Positions 54,107-62,596 of a stretch of 64,000 nt of DNA are shown in pieces. The notes under the pieces were generated by a model. It ran no database searches, had not been told where the DNA came from, and worked only from the letters and a program-made list of their open reading frames with translations. A program made the translations under genes and the position numbers. The stretch spans positions 1,289,218 to 1,353,217 of the forward strand of contig NZ_FPAU01000001.1 in assembly GCF_900116535.1 (NCBI RefSeq), read 5' to 3'. The stretch comes from Kosakonia arachidis. GTDB lineage: Bacteria; Pseudomonadota; Gammaproteobacteria; Enterobacterales; Enterobacteriaceae. Position 1 is the stretch's first letter. Each line of letters begins with the position of its first letter.

Positions 54107-55078
54107 TTAAGGCATCGACAACAGTGGTTTTGTAACCCGGCCAGGCTGGCGGTAAAACGCGATGGCCTGCTGCCAGTCGGCAAACGGGAACAACATGACG
54201 TCTGCTGGTGGGTTTTTCCGCAGTCGCCTCCAGATATCGTTAAACGTCTGTTGCCAGGCGCTGGCGGAAAGTGAGCCGAGATGGTTGCGGATATGGAACC
54301 AGTGCACCGCCGGGAGACGGCGCTGGATGCCGAATGGTTGCCCGGAGAGCAGGCCGTAGCTGATAAACTGCGCGCGGGGCGGTAACGCCTGCAATAACTG
54401 CTCGGCCAGCTCACCGCCGGTGGCGTCATAGACCACGCCTGCTTTTGTCGCCGCCAGGCGAATGGCGGCGCTGTCCGTTTCAGGCAGTGGGATCACGCCG
54501 CTTGCAGCCAGCCTATTGGCGTGAACGGCGGAGCGATAGATCCCCGTCACGCTTTTCGCACCGCTTTGTCTGGCCCACTGTGCCAGGTAGCCTGCGCATT
54601 CGGAACCGGCGGCGGTCACTATTACATGTTGGCCTTGTGGCGAATAGCGCGTCAGCATCATCTGCGCGGCCAGCGGATTAATATACGCGCGGGCGGCAAG
54701 TGTATCGTCGATATCATCGGGAACCGGAACGGCCAACTCTGCCGGGCAGTCAACATACTGCTGCCAGGTGCCCTGGCCACGTAATGGCAGCACACGCTTG
54801 CCCAGTAAGTGGGCGGTTTCTGGTGTAGTTTCGCAGACCACGCCGACGCCTTCATACCCGGCAATCGCGGGCAGGGTAATGCGGTGGCTGTAGGCCCCGG
54901 TAATCGGGATCAGGTCTGAGGCATTGACCGGTGCCAGTAACATTCTGACGCGAAGCATGTCCGGTATGCAGGGTTGCAGCAGGAGGGTTTCGGCGCACAG
55001 TGTGGTTAAAGGATCGCCAAACGCGCGGTAGCGCAATGCTGTATTATTCATCTCTTCATTCAATGTATTGCTTCGCAT
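54107..55078 (-). CDS. MDR-family (zinc-less) alcohol dehydrogenase / quinone oxidoreductase-like protein
   Basis: The 323-residue protein has the medium-chain dehydrogenase layout. The GroES-like N-terminal domain includes LAPVNASDLIPITGAY (in part) and PAIAGYEGVGVV. The Rossmann domain has VIVTAAGSECAGYLAQWARQSG (in part) and VYDATGGELAEQLL. The catalytic zinc cysteine is not evident, so it resembles quinone or enoyl-thioester reductases. The start may be ATG 55078 or ATG 55051, which has AAGAG close ahead. It is divergent from the beta-lactamase gene with under 50 bp between and convergent with the SDR gene. Confidence 0.86.
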   Translation of the reverse strand: MRSNTLNEEMNNTALRYRAFGDPLTTLCAETLLLQPCIPDMLRVRMLLAPVNASDLIPITGAYSHRITLPAIAGYEGVGVVCETTPETAHLLGKRVLPLRGQGTWQQYVDCPAELAVPVPDDIDDTLAARAYINPLAAQMMLTRYSPQGQHVIVTAAGSECAGYLAQWARQSGAKSVTGIYRSAVHANRLAASGVIPLPETDSAAIRLAATKAGVVYDATGGELAEQLLQALPPRAQFISYGLLSGQPFGIQRRLPAVHWFHIRNHLGSLSASAWQQTFNDIWRRLRKNPPADVMLFPFADWQQAIAFYRQPGRVTKPLLSMP

Positions 55079-55095
55079 AGCCAGGGATTATATCT

Positions 55096-55965
55096 ATGTT
55101 TTTCTCGCCGAAATCAATCTGTTCTCTATTGTTGTTCTTTCTGCCGTCGGTGCATGCCGCTGCCATGGACTCTGCCCGGCTGGCCGAAGTTGTACGTTTG
55201 CAGGAGCAGCAGCTTGGTGCGCGCATCGGCGTGGCCGTGGTGGATAGCGCCCGTGGTAAAACGGTGAGCTACCGTGGTGACGAGCGTTTTCCGCTCAACA
55301 GTACCCACAAAGCACTACTGTGCGGTGCATTACTCAGCCAGGTGGATAAAGGCGAGCTGGCTCTGACGGAAACCACGCAATTCCCGCGTTCGGCTCTGGT
55401 GGCGTACTCGCCGGTGACGGAAAAGTTTATCGCCCCGGCGCGCATCAACTGGCAACAACTGTGCAGCGCTGCGGTCAGCTACAGCGATAACACGGCGGCG
55501 AATCTGCTGGCGCAAAAGCTTGGCGGCCCGGTGGCTATCACCCATTATCTGCAAATATTAGGTGACAGTGTCACAAGATTGGATCGCGCAGAACCTGAGT
55601 TGAACAGTGCAATTCCCGGCGATGTGCGGGATACCACCACGCCGTTGGCTGTCAGCCGTACGCTGCAAAAATTGACGCTTGGAACGGCGTTAAAGCCCGG
55701 TTCACGCGCGCAGTTAATCCAGTGGATGCGCGAGGATAAGGTCGCCGATATGTTATTGCGTTCGACGTTGCCTGCCGGTTGGGTCATTGCCGATAAAACC
55801 GGTGCCGGGGATTTTGGTTCGCGTTCAATTATCAGCGTGGTATGGCCGAAAAATAGTACTCCACGTATCGTAGTTATTTATATAACGAACACAAAAGCGA
55901 CGTTAAAGCAGAGTAATGTGGCCATTGCTCGCCTCGGAAAAGAGATATTTTCCGCGATCAAATAA
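55096..55965 (+). CDS. Class A serine beta-lactamase
   Basis: The 289-residue exported enzyme hydrolyses beta-lactams in the periplasm. A signal peptide covers about residues 1-23 (ICSLLLFFLPSVHAAA). The class A motifs are complete: S-x-x-K as STHK (S69-K72 in this protein), SDN in VSYSDNTAA, the omega-loop glutamate in EPELN, and KTG in ADKTGAGDFGSR. A cysteine pair (ALLCG and QQLCS) corresponds to the TEM/SHV disulfide. There is no ampR-like regulator alongside. It is more likely a species chromosomal enzyme than a recent acquisition, as no mobile element adjoins it. Spectrum cannot be read from sequence alone. Confidence 0.93.
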   Translation: MFFSPKSICSLLLFFLPSVHAAAMDSARLAEVVRLQEQQLGARIGVAVVDSARGKTVSYRGDERFPLNSTHKALLCGALLSQVDKGELALTETTQFPRSALVAYSPVTEKFIAPARINWQQLCSAAVSYSDNTAANLLAQKLGGPVAITHYLQILGDSVTRLDRAEPELNSAIPGDVRDTTTPLAVSRTLQKLTLGTALKPGSRAQLIQWMREDKVADMLLRSTLPAGWVIADKTGAGDFGSRSIISVVWPKNSTPRIVVIYITNTKATLKQSNVAIARLGKEIFSAIK

Positions 55966-56127
55966 TCCCCCCGCAGCGGAATAAATAGCCGCTATCCCTT
56001 TTAAGTTAAATTTCCGATTGCCCCGAAAAAAACGCAAAAATAACCATAAATGGATAATGGTTAAGTGAGGGTAATATCCTTATAATCTCCGTCCCTTTTC
56101 ATGTCTTAAGTTTAAGCTGGAGGATAC

Positions 56128-59100
56128 ATGGAGCTCAACCGGAGGCAGTTCTTTCGGATCTGCGCGGGTGGTATGGCAGGCACAACTGTCGCCTCGCTCG
56201 GATTCTTATCATCTTTTTCCGTTCATGCGGAAACACGTCAATATAAACTCTTAAAAGCAAAAGAGACGCGAAATAACTGCACCTACTGCTCAGTCGGTTG
56301 TGGAATGCTGATGTACAGCCTCGGCGATAATGCGAAAAACGTTCACGAGAGTATTTATCATATTGAAGGCGATCCGGATCACCCGGTCAGTCGCGGCTCT
56401 CTGTGCCCAAAAGGTGCAGGGGTACTGGACTATATTCACAGCGAAACACGTTTACGTTACCCGGAATACCGCGCGCCGGGATCAGATAAATGGCAGCGCA
56501 TTTCCTGGGACGACGCCATCGATCGTATTGCGCGATTAATGAAAAAAGATCGCGATGCCAATTTTATTGAGAAAAACGCGCAGGGGCTGACGGTCAATCG
56601 CTGGACCACGACAGCCATGTTGTGCTCTTCGGCGGCCAGCAATGAAACCGGTATTCTCGACGGTAAATTCACCCGCTCGCTGGGTATGGTGGCGATTGAT
56701 TGCCAGGCTCGCTTGTGTCATGGCCCGACTGTCGCGGCGCTGGCGCCGACCTTTGGTCGCGGCGCGATGACCAACAACTGGGTGGACATTAAAAACGCCA
56801 ACGTGGTGCTGATCATGGGCGGGAATGCCGCCGAAGCACACCCGGTCGGTTTTAAGTGGGTGGTGGAAGCACAAACCAAAAATGACGCCACCGTGGTAGT
56901 GGTGGATCCCCGTTTTAACCGCAGCGCGGCAGTGGCGGATTTTTATGCGCCGATCCGCGCCGGTTCCGATACCGCGTTTCTGCTTGGCGTAATCCGCTAC
57001 TTGCTTGAACACGACCAGGTTCAGCACGAGTATGTGCGTCACTACACCAACGCCGGGCTGATTATTCGCGATGATTATGCCTTCAACGATGGTCTGTTCA
57101 GCGGCTACGACGCCAGCAAACGCCAGTACGACAAATCAAGCTGGTTCTATCAGCTCGATGACCGGGGCAATGCGCTGCGTGATGATACCTTCAGCCACCC
57201 GCGCTGCGTGTGGAATCTACTGAAAGCTCACGTTGATCGCTACACGCCAGAAATGGTCAGTCGTCTGTGCGGCACCACAGTGGAAGATTTCACCCATATT
57301 TGCGGCGTTCTTGCCAGCACCAGCAAACCGGATCGCACGGCCACCATTCTTTATGCGCTGGGCTGGACACACCATACCGCCGGGGCGCAGATTATTCGCG
57401 CCGCCGCAATGCTGCAACTGCTGCTCGGCAACATCGGTATGGCGGGCGGCGGGGTGAATGCCTTGCGCGGCCACTCCAACATTCAGGGCTACACCGATCT
57501 TGGCTTGTTGTCGACCAATCTGCCGGGATATATGCCGCTGCCGTCGGAAAAACAGCCGGATTACCAGACCTATATATCGCAAATCACGCCGCCGTCGCTG
57601 GGCGTGAATGAAGTCAACTACTGGCAGAATACACCGAAGTTTTTCGTCAGCATGATGAAAAGCTTCTGGGGCGACCATGCCACGGCGGAGAACAACTGGG
57701 GCTACGATTGGTTGCCGAAATGGGATCGTCTGTACGATGTGATGACCCAGGCCGAGATGATGCAGGAAGGAAAAATCAATGGCTATATTGTACAGGGATT
57801 CAACCCGCTGGCCGCCTTCCCGGATAAAAACAAATCCTCACGCGCACTGGCAAAACTGAAATACATGGTGGTTATCGATCCGCTGGCGACAGAATCCTCC
57901 ACCTTCTGGCAGAACCACGGCGAGATGAACGACGTTAACCCGGCTGATATTCAGACCGAAGTGTTCCGCCTGCCATCCTCCTGCTTTGCCGAAGAAGATG
58001 GGTCGATTGCCAACTCCGGCCGCTGGTTACAGTGGCACTGGGCCGCAGCCGAGCCGCCGGGTGAGGCATTGCACGATGCTAAAATCCTCGGACGTCTATT
58101 TATGCGCCTGCGCGAGTTGTACCAGCAGGAGGGCGGAGCAAACCCCGTGCCGTTGCTGAATGTCAGCTGGGATTATGCCGACCCGTACGATCCGCAACCG
58201 GAAGAGATTGCCCGCGAATCCAACGGCAAAGCGCTGCGCGATCTGTACGACGACAACGGTGTGCTGATCGCCAGGAAAGGGGAACAGTTAAGCAGCTTTG
58301 CCCAGTTACGTGCGGACGGCTCCACTAGCAGCTACTGCTGGGTCTACTGCGGTAGCTGGACGGCGAAAGGCAACCAGATGGCGAACCGCGATAACAGCGA
58401 TCCATACGGTCTGGGTTGTACACCGGGTTGGGCGTGGTCGTGGCCTGCCAACCGCCGTATTCTGTACAACCGTGCTTCCGCCGATCCGTCCGGGAAACCG
58501 TGGGATGCTAAACGTGCACTGTTGCACTGGGACGGTCAGCGTTGGGCGGGAATGGATGTGGCCGACTACAGCCAGGCCGCGCCGGACAGCAATGTCGGGC
58601 CATTTATCATGAACCCGGAAGGCGTGGGGCGTCTGTTCTCGCTCGATAAGATGAACGACGGCCCGTTCCCGGAACACTACGAGCCGATTGAGTCGCCGAT
58701 TGGCACCAACCCGCTGCACCCGGCGGTGGTTTCCAGCCCGGTTGTGCGCATCTTTGAAGCCGATAAAGCCAATATGGGCAAAGCCGATGCTTTCCCGTAT
58801 GTCGCCACAACGTATTCGATCACCGAGCTGTTCCGTCACTGGACAAAACACGCGCGGCTGAACGCCATCGCCCAGCCAGATCAGTTTATTGAGATCGGTG
58901 AAGCACTGGCGCAGGAGAAGGGGATTGTGGCTGGTGATGTGGTGAAAGTCAGTTCCAGACGCGGCTACATCAAAGCCAAGGCGGTAGTCACCAAGCGCCT
59001 GCAGACGCTGACCATCGACGGCAAGCGCATCAATACCGTGGGTATTCCGTGTCACTGGGGTTTTGAAGGGGCAACGCGCAAAGGCTTCCTTGCCAATACA

Positions 59101-59178
59101 CTGACGCCGTCGGTCGGCGATGCTAACTCGCAAACGCCGGAATACAAGGCGTTTTTAGTCAACATTGAGAAGGCGTAA
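56128..59178 (+). CDS. Formate dehydrogenase (FdnG/FdoG-type) alpha subunit, cysteine in place of selenocysteine
   Basis: The periplasmic catalytic subunit oxidises formate to CO2 using a bis-MGD molybdenum cofactor. It has 1016 residues, against 1015 for E. coli FdnG. The N-terminus has a Tat signal (NRRQFFRICAGG) and the [4Fe-4S] ligands C51, C54, C58 and C93. The position of the in-frame UGA selenocysteine in E. coli (RVUHGPTV) is TGT here (56716-56718, C197 in ARLCHGPTV). The enzyme should therefore not need SelB or a SECIS. Histidine H198 and the later TNNWVDIKNANVV are conserved. It is the first gene of a three-gene operon; the next gene starts 12 bp on. Confidence 0.94.
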   Translation: MELNRRQFFRICAGGMAGTTVASLGFLSSFSVHAETRQYKLLKAKETRNNCTYCSVGCGMLMYSLGDNAKNVHESIYHIEGDPDHPVSRGSLCPKGAGVLDYIHSETRLRYPEYRAPGSDKWQRISWDDAIDRIARLMKKDRDANFIEKNAQGLTVNRWTTTAMLCSSAASNETGILDGKFTRSLGMVAIDCQARLCHGPTVAALAPTFGRGAMTNNWVDIKNANVVLIMGGNAAEAHPVGFKWVVEAQTKNDATVVVVDPRFNRSAAVADFYAPIRAGSDTAFLLGVIRYLLEHDQVQHEYVRHYTNAGLIIRDDYAFNDGLFSGYDASKRQYDKSSWFYQLDDRGNALRDDTFSHPRCVWNLLKAHVDRYTPEMVSRLCGTTVEDFTHICGVLASTSKPDRTATILYALGWTHHTAGAQIIRAAAMLQLLLGNIGMAGGGVNALRGHSNIQGYTDLGLLSTNLPGYMPLPSEKQPDYQTYISQITPPSLGVNEVNYWQNTPKFFVSMMKSFWGDHATAENNWGYDWLPKWDRLYDVMTQAEMMQEGKINGYIVQGFNPLAAFPDKNKSSRALAKLKYMVVIDPLATESSTFWQNHGEMNDVNPADIQTEVFRLPSSCFAEEDGSIANSGRWLQWHWAAAEPPGEALHDAKILGRLFMRLRELYQQEGGANPVPLLNVSWDYADPYDPQPEEIARESNGKALRDLYDDNGVLIARKGEQLSSFAQLRADGSTSSYCWVYCGSWTAKGNQMANRDNSDPYGLGCTPGWAWSWPANRRILYNRASADPSGKPWDAKRALLHWDGQRWAGMDVADYSQAAPDSNVGPFIMNPEGVGRLFSLDKMNDGPFPEHYEPIESPIGTNPLHPAVVSSPVVRIFEADKANMGKADAFPYVATTYSITELFRHWTKHARLNAIAQPDQFIEIGEALAQEKGIVAGDVVKVSSRRGYIKAKAVVTKRLQTLTIDGKRINTVGIPCHWGFEGATRKGFLANTLTPSVGDANSQTPEYKAFLVNIEKA

Positions 59179-59190
59179 GGAAGCGAAGCG

Positions 59191-60072
59191 ATGTCCATGC
59201 AATCACAAGACATTATCAAACGTTCAGCCACCAATGGCTTTACGCCGCCGCCGCAGGCGCGGGATTTCCGCGCGGAAGTGGCAAAACTGATCGACGTCAC
59301 CACCTGTATTGGCTGTAAAGGCTGCCAGGTGGCCTGCTCGGAGTGGAACGATATTCGCGACGACGTGGGTTACTGCGCCGGGGTTTACGACAATCCGCTT
59401 GATTTAAGCGCGAAATCCTGGACGGTGATGCGTTTTAGCGAAACCACGCAGAACGGCAAGCTGGAGTGGTTGATCCGCAAGGATGGCTGTATGCACTGCG
59501 CCGATCCTGGCTGCCTGAAAGCCTGCCCGTCGGCGGGGGCGATTATTCAGTACGCTAACGGCATCGTCGATTTTCAGTCTGAGCACTGTATCGGCTGTGG
59601 TTACTGCATTGCCGGTTGTCCGTTCAACGTGCCGCGCCTCAACCCGCAGGATAATCGGGTTTACAAATGCACGCTCTGCGTCGATCGCGTCAGTGTCGGT
59701 CAGGAGCCTGCCTGCGTGAAAACCTGTCCGACCGGGGCGATCCACTTTGGCACCAAAGCCGAAATGCTGGAGCTGGGCGAGGCGCGCGTGGCGCAACTGC
59801 AAAAACGCGGCTATGCCCAGGCGGGCGTCTACAATCCGCAGGGCGTTGGCGGTACGCACGTGATGTATGTGCTGCAACATGCCGATCAGCCGGAGCTGTA
59901 TCACCATCTGCCTAACGAACCGAAGATCGATGTTCCGGTAAATTTATGGAAGGGCATCCTCAAGCCGCTCTCCGCCGCCGGGTTTATCGTCACCTTTGCC
60001 GGTCTGCTGTTCCATTACATTGGCATCGGGCCGAACAAAGAGACGGATGACGAGGAGAATGATGATGAGTAA
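59191..60072 (+). CDS. Formate dehydrogenase beta subunit (FdnH/FdoH-type)
   Basis: This electron-transfer subunit carries four [4Fe-4S] clusters between the alpha subunit and the cytochrome. It has 293 residues. Ferredoxin-type cysteine groups are [37 protein letters not shown] and [21 protein letters not shown] (in part). One C-terminal membrane helix (about 258-280, [21 protein letters not shown], in part) anchors it on the periplasmic side. Its end overlaps the start of the gamma subunit gene, so translation is coupled. Confidence 0.95.
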   Translation: MSMQSQDIIKRSATNGFTPPPQARDFRAEVAKLIDVTTCIGCKGCQVACSEWNDIRDDVGYCAGVYDNPLDLSAKSWTVMRFSETTQNGKLEWLIRKDGCMHCADPGCLKACPSAGAIIQYANGIVDFQSEHCIGCGYCIAGCPFNVPRLNPQDNRVYKCTLCVDRVSVGQEPACVKTCPTGAIHFGTKAEMLELGEARVAQLQKRGYAQAGVYNPQGVGGTHVMYVLQHADQPELYHHLPNEPKIDVPVNLWKGILKPLSAAGFIVTFAGLLFHYIGIGPNKETDDEENDDE

Positions 60073-60697
60073 GATCCTGCGCACCAAATTTATTGATCGG
60101 GCGTGTCACTGGACGGTAGTTATCTGCTTTTTCCTCGTGGCGGTTTCCGGCGTTGCGTTGTTCTTTCCGTCGCTGCAATGGCTGACGCAAACCTTTGGTA
60201 CGCCGCAGATGGGGCGCATCCTGCACCCGTTCTTTGGGGTGTTTATCTTCCTGATCCTGATGGTGATGTTCGTGCGTTTTGTGCATCACAACATTCTCGA
60301 TAAACAGGATCTGCCATGGATCAAAGGGATCGTCGAGGTACTGAAGGGCAACGAGCATAAAGTGGCGGATGTGGGTAAATACAACGCCGGGCAGAAGATG
60401 ATGTTCTGGACCATCATGAGCATGATTACGCTTCTGCTGGCGTCTGGCATCGTTATCTGGCGGCCGTGGTTTGCCCACTATTTTCCGATCCCGTTGATCC
60501 GCTGGTGTTTGCTCATCCACGCCACTTCAGCCGTGGTACTGATCCTTGCCATTCTGGTGCATATTTATATGGCATTCTGGGTGAAAGGGTCGATCACCGG
60601 CATGATTGAAGGCAAAGTGAGCCGTCGCTGGGCGAAGAAACATCACCCGCGCTGGTATCGCGAAGTGGAAACTGCTGAGAAGAAACAGCAGCCATAA
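60065..60697 (+). CDS. Formate dehydrogenase cytochrome b556 gamma subunit (FdnI/FdoI-type)
   Basis: This diheme membrane subunit passes electrons from the beta subunit to menaquinone or ubiquinone. From ATG 60065 (GAGGAG 7 bp ahead; two tandem in-frame ATG codons at 60059 and 60062 are alternatives) it has 210 residues and four membrane spans. Candidate heme-ligand histidines lie in [32 protein letters not shown] and [10 protein letters not shown]. The C-terminal [11 protein letters not shown] matches the family. No fdhE follows; trehalose genes do. Confidence 0.94.
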   Translation: MSKILRTKFIDRACHWTVVICFFLVAVSGVALFFPSLQWLTQTFGTPQMGRILHPFFGVFIFLILMVMFVRFVHHNILDKQDLPWIKGIVEVLKGNEHKVADVGKYNAGQKMMFWTIMSMITLLLASGIVIWRPWFAHYFPIPLIRWCLLIHATSAVVLILAILVHIYMAFWVKGSITGMIEGKVSRRWAKKHHPRWYREVETAEKKQQP

Positions 60698-60814
60698 CCC
60701 CACCTGGCCGGAGGCAATCCGTTCTCCGGCCACACTCTCTCTGGCCCTCGCTCCGCTGGCTTTTCCGAATATCGTCTATGATTGTTTCTCGTGACATCGT
60801 GGAGAGGAGAAGGC

Positions 60815-62596
60815 ATGGAGTCGAAATCTTTTGCGAAAAGCTGGGGCGCCGATGACATCGGCGAAGGCACGGTGCGCTTCCGTTTGTGGGCAACAGGTCA
60901 GCAGAGTATCACGCTGCGGCTTGGCGCTAACGATATCGCGATGCAGCCTGTCGGCAAAGGCTGGTTTGAAACCACGGTTCCTGGCATTGTGGCAGGAACC
61001 CCTTATCAATATGTGCTGTCAGATGGTAGAGCCCTTCCTGATCCCGCCTCACGCGCGCAGCAGAGGGATGTAAATGGCCCGTCGTTGGTTATCGATCCTG
61101 CCCGCTACCGCTGGCAGCATGCGTACTGGCAAGGCCGTCGCTGGGAAGAGGCGGTTTACTACGAATTGCATATCGGTACCTTCACCCCACAGGGCACCTT
61201 TCAGGCGGCCATTGAAAAATTGCCGTACCTGGCGGAGCTGGGCATCACGGTGATTGAAGTGATGCCGGTTGCGCAGTTTGGCGGCGATCGCGGCTGGGGT
61301 TATGACGGCGTTTTGCTCTACGCGCCGCATGCGGCCTATGGTTCGCCAGATGATTTCAAGGCGTTTGTCGATGCCGCCCACGGTTATGGCCTTGCGGTGG
61401 TGCTTGATATTGTGCTCAACCATTTCGGCCCGGAAGGCAACTATCTGCCGTTGCTTTCGCCGGATTTTTTCCACCCGGAACGCGAAACCCCATGGGGCGC
61501 TGGCATTGCCTATGAAGTGGATGCCGTACGGCGCTATATCGCGGAAGCGCCGCTCTACTGGCTTACAGAGTTTCACCTCGATGGCCTGCGGTTTGATGCT
61601 ATCGATCAAATCAAGGACAGCGCGGAGAAACACTTGCTGGTGGAGATCGCCGAACATATTCGCGCAACAATCCCCGATCGCGCCGTGCATCTCACCACCG
61701 AAGATAGCCGCAACATTATTGCTCTGCATCCACGCGGCAGCGCGGGCGAGATCACGCTGTTTAGCGGCGAGTGGAACGACGATGTACATAACGTTGCCCA
61801 TGTGTTAGCCACGGGTGAAACGCACGCTTACTACCAGGATTTTGCTGATAACCCGGAGCAACAGCTGGCGCGTGCGCTGGCGGAAGGGTTCGCTTATCAG
61901 GGTGAAATCTCACCGCAGAGCGGTGAAGTGCGCGGCGTTGACAGCCGCGGGCAGCCACCCACCGCGTTTGTCGATTTTATTCAGAACCACGATCAGGTCG
62001 GCAACCGGGCACAGGGCGAAAGACTGCTGAGCCTGGCGGGGACGGTTCGCACCCGCGCGCTGCTGGCGATGCTGCTGCTGTCGCCGCATATTCCGTTGTT
62101 GTTTATGGGCGAAGAGTATGGCGAAACGCAGCCGTTTCTCTTTTTTACCGATTTCCACGGCGATCTGGCGCAGGCCGTGCGCGAAGGCAGGGCGAAGGAG
62201 TTCGCGGGCCATGCCGGACATAGCGAAACGGTGCCCGATCCGAATGATCCTGCAACGTTTGAGCGCTCGAAGCTGGACTGGCAGAAACTGCACTGCGCAG
62301 AGGGCAAAGCGTGGATGGCGTTGACCCGTCAACTGCTGGCGCTGCGTAAGCAATATATTGTGCCGCTGCTGGCAAAGGCGGGCGGCCATCAGGGCGAGGT
62401 GCTGGTTACCGCGCCCGGTTTTCTTGCCGTCTGCTGGCGCTTTCCACAAGGGACGCTCTCGCTGGCGCTGAATCTGGGCGACACGCCGCAGCCGCTACCA
62501 GAGATGCCCGGTAACACGCTGTTTTCCTTGTCGCAGGCGCAACCTGAGTTAGCGCCCAATGCCATTGTCGTTCGTCTTGCCGGGAGAGAAGCATGA
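60815..62596 (+). CDS. treZ: TreZ, malto-oligosyltrehalose trehalohydrolase
   Basis: TreZ releases trehalose from maltooligosyltrehalose made by TreY. ATG 60815 follows GGAGAGGAGAAGG and gives 593 residues. An N-terminal beta-sandwich (about 1-95) precedes a GH13 catalytic barrel (about 105-500). The GH13 regions are VLDIVLNHFGPEGNY (in part), the nucleophile aspartate in GLRFDAIDQI, the acid/base glutamate in LTTEDSRN, and FIQNHDQVGNR. Its stop overlaps the treY start (ATGA), so the two enzymes are coupled. The pathway makes the osmoprotectant trehalose from glycogen or maltodextrin. Confidence 0.95.
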   Translation: MESKSFAKSWGADDIGEGTVRFRLWATGQQSITLRLGANDIAMQPVGKGWFETTVPGIVAGTPYQYVLSDGRALPDPASRAQQRDVNGPSLVIDPARYRWQHAYWQGRRWEEAVYYELHIGTFTPQGTFQAAIEKLPYLAELGITVIEVMPVAQFGGDRGWGYDGVLLYAPHAAYGSPDDFKAFVDAAHGYGLAVVLDIVLNHFGPEGNYLPLLSPDFFHPERETPWGAGIAYEVDAVRRYIAEAPLYWLTEFHLDGLRFDAIDQIKDSAEKHLLVEIAEHIRATIPDRAVHLTTEDSRNIIALHPRGSAGEITLFSGEWNDDVHNVAHVLATGETHAYYQDFADNPEQQLARALAEGFAYQGEISPQSGEVRGVDSRGQPPTAFVDFIQNHDQVGNRAQGERLLSLAGTVRTRALLAMLLLSPHIPLLFMGEEYGETQPFLFFTDFHGDLAQAVREGRAKEFAGHAGHSETVPDPNDPATFERSKLDWQKLHCAEGKAWMALTRQLLALRKQYIVPLLAKAGGHQGEVLVTAPGFLAVCWRFPQGTLSLALNLGDTPQPLPEMPGNTLFSLSQAQPELAPNAIVVRLAGREA

